A stretch of DNA of 10,686 nt, from NCBI GenBank assembly GCA_021782065.1, contig JAJXVQ010000034.1:1-10686 (forward strand), written 5' to 3'. Both the position numbers and the translations under genes were made by a program. The notes under the pieces were generated by a model that saw nothing but the letters and a program-made list of their open reading frames with translations, did not search any database and was not told where the DNA came from. Shown here piece after piece: positions 5,514 to 10,686 of this stretch; within the stretch, counting starts at the first letter, position 1, and each line of letters starts with the position of its first letter. The stretch comes from Pseudomonadota bacterium. GTDB taxonomy: Bacteria > Pseudomonadota > Gammaproteobacteria > UBA1113.

Positions 5514-6998
5514 ATGAGTAAAGAAGTTTTATTACTAGTTAAATCCTTATCCGATACTAAAGGTATCGATCAAGATGTTGCGTTTCAAGCATTAGAAGCG
5601 GCATTGGTTATGGCAACCAAAAAGCGTTATGGCGCGGATTGGGACGTAGTGGTCAAGGTAGATAGGGAATCTGGCGAATACACGACGACACGTCGCATTA
5701 GCATCGTTTCCGATGGAGATTATTTAATAGAAGGCGCTGAGCTAAATATTACTGAAGCTTTAGCCCAAGGGATGCAAGTGAAAGTAGGCGATGTGCTAGA
5801 AAGCCAAATAGAGTCAGTATCTTTTGGTCGTATAGACGCACAAGCTGCTAAACACATTATTTTGCAGAAGATTCGTGAAGCTGAACGACTAGAAGTGGTG
5901 CATATTTTTGCCGATAAAGTGGGCCAATTGTTTACGGCAGTGGTGAAAAAGGTTACGCGAGAGTGGTTGTTATTGGACTTAGGTTTTAGTGCCGAAGGTT
6001 TATTGCAACGTTCAGAGATGTTACAAACTGATGCATTTCGCATAGGCGATCGCGTACGTGCGTATTTATACGATGTGCATTATGAACCTCGTGGGCCACA
6101 GTTGTTTTTTAGCCGTACCCAACCGGGCATGTTAACGGAATTATTTAGAATTGAAGTACCAGAAATTGGCGAACAAATTATTCAAGTGATGGCAGCTGCG
6201 CGCGATCCCGGTATACGTGCAAAAATCGCGGTTAAAACCAATGATGGTCGTATCGATCCTATCGGTGCTTGTATAGGTATGCGTGGTTCCAGAGTGCAAG
6301 CCGTATCCAATGAATTGGGTGGTGAGCGTGTAGACATCGTGTTATGGGATGATAATCCTGCGCAATTGGTCATTAATGCGATGGCGCCAGCAGAAATTCA
6401 ATCTATAGTCGTCGATGAAAATTTACATTCCATTGACATTGCAGTGAAACCAGAACAACTATCACAAGCTATAGGCCGTAATGGACAAAACGTGCGTTTG
6501 GCCAGCGAATTAACGGGTTGGGCCTTAAACGTAATGACTCCAGATGAAATTGAAGCCAAAGCAGCGGTAGAGCAGGGCTCATACCAAGACTTTTTTGCTG
6601 AGAAATTAAATTTGGAAGAAGAAATCGCAGCTATTTTAGTGCGTGAGGGATTCACGACTCTAGAAGAAGTGGCCTATGTTTCTCTTGAAGATATGTTGGC
6701 TATAGAAGAATTTGATGAGGATATTGTCGCTGCGTTGCGTGAACGTGCTTTAGAAGCCATTGCTCACGAAGCAGAAGTGCGTAAATCTATCGTTAAACCC
6801 GCAGCAGACTTATTAACGATGGCAGGCATGACAGAAGAACTGGCTTATCGTTTGGCTGAAAACGGTGTTATTACCATGGAAGATCTGGCTGAATTGGCTA
6901 TAGATGATCTGGTAGACATTGATTCCAAATTAAGTACAGAACATGCCTCACAATTGATTATGAAGGCGCGTGAACCTTGGTTTGCAGGCGATAAATAG
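5514..6998 (+). CDS. nusA: Transcription termination/antitermination factor NusA
   Basis: NusA binds RNA polymerase and nascent RNA, promoting pausing, intrinsic termination and, with partners, antitermination. The 494 residues match the ~495 of E. coli. In order: RNA-polymerase-binding N-terminal domain (1-125), S1 domain (about 130-200), KH1 with GACIGMRGSRVQ (251-262), KH2 with AIGRNGQNVRLA (319-330), and two C-terminal acidic helix-hairpin repeats (about 366-417 and 441-490). The repeats interact with the polymerase alpha subunit and lift autoinhibition in gammaproteobacteria, so their presence supports the taxonomic guess. ATG 5514 follows GAGG (5505-5508). In E. coli NusA represses its own operon through the leader; the hairpins before rimP would be the target here if that holds. 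No missing motif seen. Confidence 0.97.
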   Translation: MSKEVLLLVKSLSDTKGIDQDVAFQALEAALVMATKKRYGADWDVVVKVDRESGEYTTTRRISIVSDGDYLIEGAELNITEALAQGMQVKVGDVLESQIESVSFGRIDAQAAKHIILQKIREAERLEVVHIFADKVGQLFTAVVKKVTREWLLLDLGFSAEGLLQRSEMLQTDAFRIGDRVRAYLYDVHYEPRGPQLFFSRTQPGMLTELFRIEVPEIGEQIIQVMAAARDPGIRAKIAVKTNDGRIDPIGACIGMRGSRVQAVSNELGGERVDIVLWDDNPAQLVINAMAPAEIQSIVVDENLHSIDIAVKPEQLSQAIGRNGQNVRLASELTGWALNVMTPDEIEAKAAVEQGSYQDFFAEKLNLEEEIAAILVREGFTTLEEVAYVSLEDMLAIEEFDEDIVAALRERALEAIAHEAEVRKSIVKPAADLLTMAGMTEELAYRLAENGVITMEDLAELAIDDLVDIDSKLSTEHASQLIMKAREPWFAGDK

Positions 6999-7033
6999 CA
7001 CAATATGGACCGAACACGCCTGGAAATGCGAAA

Positions 7034-7084
7034 ATGACCAACCGAGCCGCAACCGTTAGGGAGCGGTTAAAAATAACGAGGTGA
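7034..7084 (+). other. 16-codon leader frame overlapping the infB ribosome binding site
   Basis: The 89-base nusA-infB gap is longer than usual and holds a small frame, ATG 7034 to TGA 7082, encoding MTNRAATVRERLKITR. Its stop lies inside the infB Shine-Dalgarno site and three bases before the infB start, an arrangement that would let its translation couple to infB. Its own ribosome binding site is poor (TGGA at 7021-7024). A weak hairpin AACCG/CGGTT (7051-7055 and 7064-7068) lies in the same stretch. It may be chance; I do not claim a peptide function. Confidence 0.25.
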
Positions 7085-7085
7085 T
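7078..7085 (+). promoter_or_regulatory. Extended Shine-Dalgarno of infB
   Basis: GAGGTGAT matches the anti-Shine-Dalgarno end of 16S rRNA over eight bases, far better than the other sites in the operon. It fixes ATG 7088 as the infB start: a TGA in the same frame at 7082-7084 excludes any upstream start. Confidence 0.75.
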
Positions 7086-7087
7086 TT

Positions 7088-9562
7088 ATGACAGAACATG
7101 ATGACAAGCAAACAGTAGATGCAAAAGGAAAGTCTGTTGCCTCACCTAAAAAACTGAGTTTAAAGAAAACCAGCGTGACGTCTGCTGAAGAAAAGCAGGA
7201 AAGCCCTAAGGCTCCGGCCAAAATCGTCCTGAAAAAAAATGTGGCCAGTCAACTGGCAGTGGCACAAACGGAAGGGCGCAGCAAGGTTCGCAATGTGGAT
7301 GTGATGGTTAAGAAGAAGCCTACATTAAAAAAAGCGGTATTAGTACAGCCCGAAATAGCAGAACAGCCTCCCGAAGAAATCATTCCCACAGAAATTTTAG
7401 CAGCAGAACAAAAACCGGCCATTTCTGAGGGGCAAGCCACCGATCAAAAAGAAATGGACTCTAAAAATAAAGCTATTGCGGGGTCAAAAACAAAAGCGAA
7501 AAAAACAGATGATGTAGGGCAACCTTCATTATCCTTAGATGAAGGCTTTAAAAAATTAGAAGAAGAAGTCAAAGCTACACAAAATAAACTCGTTATTAGA
7601 GATGAAGGGACAGATGAATTTGGAGATAGTAAGCGTGGCCATAAAAAAGAACCGCGCCGTAAATTAGACGATATGGGGCCTGCCAGTAAGCGCCATAAAA
7701 TAGAAAAACGCGTGGGTTTTCAGCATAATAAAGATCGTACCAAGAAGGGTCCGGACGAAGCTAGACGTGCCCTGCACCAAGAATTTGCTAAGCCTGTGGC
7801 ACCGATGGTGCACGAGGTTTTTGTTCCTGAAACCATTACGGTTGCCGAGTTGGCGCAAAAAATGTCGGTTAAGGGGGTGGATGTGATCAAAGCTTTGATG
7901 AAATTGGGTGCGATGGCAACCATTAACCAAGTCATCGATCAAGATACGGCTATGATTGTCGTTGAAGAAATGGGTCACGTCGCTAAACTGGCTAAAGCGA
8001 ATGAAATGGACAGCGATACCTTCTTAGAAGAAGCTTCGCTTGGCGGTACTGATGTGCCGCGACCACCGGTGGTTACGATCATGGGGCACGTTGATCATGG
8101 TAAAACCTCATTATTAGATTATATACGCCGTACTAAAGTCGCCAGCGGAGAAGCAGGCGGCATTACGCAGCACATAGGTGCTTATCATGTCACCGTAGAT
8201 AGAGGCACGATTACTTTCTTGGATACTCCAGGCCATGAAGCCTTTACCGCTATGCGTGCGCGCGGTGCACAGTGTACCGATATTGTTGTTTTAGTGGTTG
8301 CTGCCGATGATGGCGTCATGCCACAAACTATAGAAGCCATAGAGCACGCGCGTGCAGCAGAGGTGCCTATAGTGGTGGCGATAACGAAAATAGATAAGCC
8401 GGGCGCCGATGCTGAAAAAATTATAGGAGCGTTAGCGAATTACGGCGTCATCTCAGAAAAATGGGGCGGCGATGCCTTATTCGTTGCTGTTTCCTCTAAA
8501 TCGGGTGAAGGTATAGATGAACTACTAAATGCCATCTTATTGCAATCCGAAATGTTGGAGTTGCGTGCTAAAACAGGTATTCCTGCGCGCGGTATTGTAT
8601 TGGAATCGCGTTTAGATAAAGGTCGCGGACCAGTGGCTTCTATCTTGGTGCGCAATGGTGAACTTAAAAAAGGCGATATTATTTTAAGCGGTTTTGAGTT
8701 TGGTCGTGTGCGCGCATTGTTTGATGAAACAGGCCATGCTATTACCGAAGCAGGCCCTTCTATTCCGGTAGAAGTTTTGGGCTTATCGGGAACGCCTAAT
8801 GCGGGTAGCGATGTATGGGTAGTGAGCGATGAGAAAAAAGCTCGTGAAATTGCTTTATATAGACAAGGCAAATTCAGAGAAGTTAAGTTGGCCAGCCAAC
8901 AAGGCGCGAAATTAGACAATGTTTTTGAACGTCTGAGTGAAGGTGCTTTAAATGTTTTAAATATAGTTTTGAAAACGGACGTACAAGGCTCTGCTGAAGC
9001 GTTGCGCGATGCCTTGACAAAACTGTCTACGGACGAAGTGAAAGTTAAAATTATTTCCAGTGCCGTAGGCGGTATTACTGAAACCGATATCAATTTGGCA
9101 ATTGCGTCTAAAGCCATTGTTATGGGCTTTAATGTGCGTGCCGATTCTGGTGCTAGAAAACTAGTAGCAGCAGAAGGCGTCGATTTACGCTACTACAGCG
9201 TGATTTATAACGCTATAGAAGAGGTTAAACAAGCTTTAACCGGGATGTTATCACCCGAACTGAAAGAAAAAATGGTGGGTATTGCCGAGGTGCGTGATGT
9301 GTTTCGTTCACCAAAATTTGGCGCGATTGCTGGTTGCATGGTTACAGAAGGACAGGTTAAACGTCATTTGCCTTTACGTGTATTGCGTGACAACGTCGTT
9401 ATTTATGAAGGCGAATTAGAATCCTTGCGTCGCTTTAAAGAAGATGTGGCTGAAGTGCGTCATGGCATGGAATGCGGTATAGGAGTTAAGAATTATAATG
9501 ACGTCAAAGTGGGAGATCAAATCGAAGTGTATGAAGTCATTAAAGTAGCGAAAACGTTATAA
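7088..9562 (+). CDS. infB: Translation initiation factor IF-2
   Basis: IF2 is the GTPase that delivers fMet-tRNA to the 30S subunit and promotes 50S joining; its substrate tRNA is encoded just upstream. The protein has 824 residues. Residues 1-240 are a lysine- and glutamate-rich, low-complexity region that starts directly with charged linker and lacks the IF2N domain normally found at the extreme N-terminus of gammaproteobacterial IF2. A second-type IF2N domain is present at about 245-297. The G domain has G1 GHVDHGKT (333-340), [10 protein letters not shown] as switch region, G3 DTPGH (379-383), G4 TKID (433-436) and G5 SSK (469-471). The G4 box has Thr where Asn is usual. Beta-barrel domains and the fMet-binding C-terminal domain follow, complete to the TAA. 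The stop overlaps the rbfA start by one base. Identification is certain; the N-terminal shortening and TKID are the oddities. Confidence 0.97.
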   Translation: MTEHDDKQTVDAKGKSVASPKKLSLKKTSVTSAEEKQESPKAPAKIVLKKNVASQLAVAQTEGRSKVRNVDVMVKKKPTLKKAVLVQPEIAEQPPEEIIPTEILAAEQKPAISEGQATDQKEMDSKNKAIAGSKTKAKKTDDVGQPSLSLDEGFKKLEEEVKATQNKLVIRDEGTDEFGDSKRGHKKEPRRKLDDMGPASKRHKIEKRVGFQHNKDRTKKGPDEARRALHQEFAKPVAPMVHEVFVPETITVAELAQKMSVKGVDVIKALMKLGAMATINQVIDQDTAMIVVEEMGHVAKLAKANEMDSDTFLEEASLGGTDVPRPPVVTIMGHVDHGKTSLLDYIRRTKVASGEAGGITQHIGAYHVTVDRGTITFLDTPGHEAFTAMRARGAQCTDIVVLVVAADDGVMPQTIEAIEHARAAEVPIVVAITKIDKPGADAEKIIGALANYGVISEKWGGDALFVAVSSKSGEGIDELLNAILLQSEMLELRAKTGIPARGIVLESRLDKGRGPVASILVRNGELKKGDIILSGFEFGRVRALFDETGHAITEAGPSIPVEVLGLSGTPNAGSDVWVVSDEKKAREIALYRQGKFREVKLASQQGAKLDNVFERLSEGALNVLNIVLKTDVQGSAEALRDALTKLSTDEVKVKIISSAVGGITETDINLAIASKAIVMGFNVRADSGARKLVAAEGVDLRYYSVIYNAIEEVKQALTGMLSPELKEKMVGIAEVRDVFRSPKFGAIAGCMVTEGQVKRHLPLRVLRDNVVIYEGELESLRRFKEDVAEVRHGMECGIGVKNYNDVKVGDQIEVYEVIKVAKTL

Positions 9563-9918
9563 TGAGAGCTTTCAAACGTACTGACCGCGTGGGCGACTTA
9601 GTCCAAAAAGAATTGGCGATTATCTTGCAGGCAAAATTTCGCGATGGTGATCTACCGATGATTACGGTGTCGGCGGTACAACTGAGTCGCGATTTAGCTT
9701 ATGCTAAAATTTATGTCAGTACCTTAGGTACGGAAATTGAAATTAAAGCCGTGGTTAAAACCTTAAATACCATGGCTCCAAAACTACGGTATTTATTGGC
9801 ACAAACCATACGCATACGCACCACCCCAGTATTACAATTTGTATACGATAGTTCTATAGTGGAAGGCAGCAAATTAAGCGCGTTGATTGATTCGGTCGAT
9901 CCCGATAAGAAGGATTAA
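9562..9918 (+). CDS. rbfA: 30S ribosome-binding factor RbfA
   Basis: RbfA is a small KH-fold protein that binds the immature 30S subunit near the 16S 5' helix and aids its maturation and cold adaptation. The 118 residues span the conserved core; E. coli's 133-residue protein has a longer tail. Visible family features are RTDRVGDLVQKELA at the start, the ITVSAVQLSRDLAYAKIYVS strand-helix part and the C-terminal LRYLLAQTIRIRTTPVLQF segment. The ATG overlaps the infB stop (TAATG), and no good ribosome binding site is present, so translation most likely depends on ribosomes finishing infB. Three bases separate it from truB. IF2 and RimP, encoded in the same operon, act in the same late 30S pathway. 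Confidence 0.95.
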   Translation: MRAFKRTDRVGDLVQKELAIILQAKFRDGDLPMITVSAVQLSRDLAYAKIYVSTLGTEIEIKAVVKTLNTMAPKLRYLLAQTIRIRTTPVLQFVYDSSIVEGSKLSALIDSVDPDKKD

Positions 9919-9921
9919 TCC

Positions 9922-10686
9922 GTGGCAAAACTATTTTCTCGTCCCATACATGGTATTTTGCTTTTAGACAAATCATTGGGTGTGTCTTCTAATCACGCCT
10001 TACAATCCATTAAAAAAATATTTTATGCTGATAAAGCAGGCCATACAGGTAGTTTGGATCCTCTGGCTTCCGGTATGTTACCTATTTGCTTGGGCGCCGC
10101 AACGCGTTATGCACAGTATTTATTAAACGCCGATAAACGGTATAGAGCAAAAATTCGCTTAGGGCAAAGCACTACTACCGGCGATAGAGAAGGCAAAATC
10201 ATAGCAGAAACTTCTTTACCCTTATTAGGCGAAAAAGATGTAGCCGCGGCATTAAAAACATTTCTAGGACCGCAACAACAATGCCCACCCATGTATTCTG
10301 CCCTAAAACACGAAGGGAAAAAGTTATATGAATTGGCCCGGCAAGGCATAGAAGTAGAAAGACCTTTGCGGGATATTATCATACACAGTTTGAAGTTAAT
10401 AGATTACGATATTACTACGCTGACTATAGAAGTGCAGTGCAGCAAAGGAACTTACATACGTACCTTAGCGGAAGACATAGGCAAAAAACTAGATTGTGGC
10501 GCCCATTTAGCCGCTTTGCATCGTTTATCCGTGGAAGGCTTTAACAGCGAGGAAATGCTGACTTTAGAACAATTGCAGGAACTGGCAGCGCAAAAAGGCG
10601 TGAGTGTTTTAGAACAATATGTATTGCCCATGGATAAAGCTTTGGCACATTATCCCAGTATCAATTTATCGGAATGGTGGTTAGCA
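9922..10686 (+). CDS. truB: tRNA pseudouridine-55 synthase TruB (3' end outside window)
   Basis: TruB converts U55 of the tRNA T loop to pseudouridine. The window holds 255 codons of an expected ~300, with no stop, so the C-terminal part (end of the PUA-like domain) lies beyond. GTG 9922 is chosen because AAGGA (9910-9914) stands seven bases before it, it lies three bases after the rbfA stop, and the protein starts in the normal family manner, RPIHGILLLDK. The catalytic aspartate is Asp46 in GHTGSLDPLASGML. Further family motifs are the RYRAKIRLG strand near 74, PPMYSALKHEGKKLYELAR and the CSKGTYIRTLAEDIG motif. No reading-frame damage is seen. Its substrate class includes the initiator tRNA whose gene opens this region. 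Confidence 0.96.
   Translation, partial: MAKLFSRPIHGILLLDKSLGVSSNHALQSIKKIFYADKAGHTGSLDPLASGMLPICLGAATRYAQYLLNADKRYRAKIRLGQSTTTGDREGKIIAETSLPLLGEKDVAAALKTFLGPQQQCPPMYSALKHEGKKLYELARQGIEVERPLRDIIIHSLKLIDYDITTLTIEVQCSKGTYIRTLAEDIGKKLDCGAHLAALHRLSVEGFNSEEMLTLEQLQELAAQKGVSVLEQYVLPMDKALAHYPSINLSEWWLA

Noticed and set aside
7051..7068. Hairpin before infB as an intrinsic terminator
   Set aside because: The stem is only 5-6 bp and is followed by A residues instead of T, so it lacks the terminator form.
8440..9117. 225-codon open frame on the minus strand
   Set aside because: It is entirely antisense to the conserved IF2 domains, shows serine/threonine-rich shadow composition and has no motif.

Overview
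The window reads as a chromosomal segment of a moderately AT-rich gammaproteobacterium (roughly 40-45 % GC by eye). The best indicator is the right half, which has the gammaproteobacterial order initiator tRNA - rimP - nusA - infB - rbfA - truB. An OPT-type peptide transporter beside large soluble hybrid histidine kinases would fit the Legionellales (Legionella/Coxiella relatives). That placement is inference from gene content and was not tested by a search.

Left part (1-4800), accessory in character. The 3' end of an OPT-family oligopeptide transporter (2-760) converges on a large minus-strand signalling gene (870-3371). The short gap between them holds a REP-like GTAG + perfect palindrome and a second small inverted repeat. 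The large gene encodes an 833-residue protein with an unusual order: an N-terminal GNAT-fold domain resembling LuxI/FeeM-type acyltransferases, a PAS domain, a histidine-kinase core and two receiver domains. Divergent from it, across about 0.5 kb of mostly non-coding DNA with two inverted repeats and an 8-bp direct repeat, is a small soluble histidine kinase (3885-4679) with no sensor, membrane or receiver domain. The divergent pair could form one local phosphorelay, with the small kinase feeding the receivers of the large one or a regulator elsewhere. This is inference.

Right part (4790-10686), housekeeping. A near-consensus sigma-70 promoter (TTGAGT-17-TATAAT) drives an initiator tRNA-fMet gene, followed by an intrinsic terminator and a second long hairpin with a U-tract just before rimP. 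The translation/transcription operon then runs rimP (30S maturation), nusA (elongation, termination and antitermination), infB (IF2), rbfA (30S maturation) and truB (tRNA Psi55 synthase, cut by the window end). Junctions are tight at infB/rbfA (1-nt overlap) and rbfA/truB (3 nt), but an 89-nt gap separates nusA from infB.

Most worth a second look: the acyltransferase-like/PAS/kinase/REC/REC fusion with its divergent partner kinase; the U1:U72 mismatch of the initiator tRNA; the tandem hairpins in the rimP leader; IF2 lacking the usual N-terminal IF2N domain and carrying TKID instead of NKID; and a strong codon-context bias for ATA isoleucine codons before G-starting codons.
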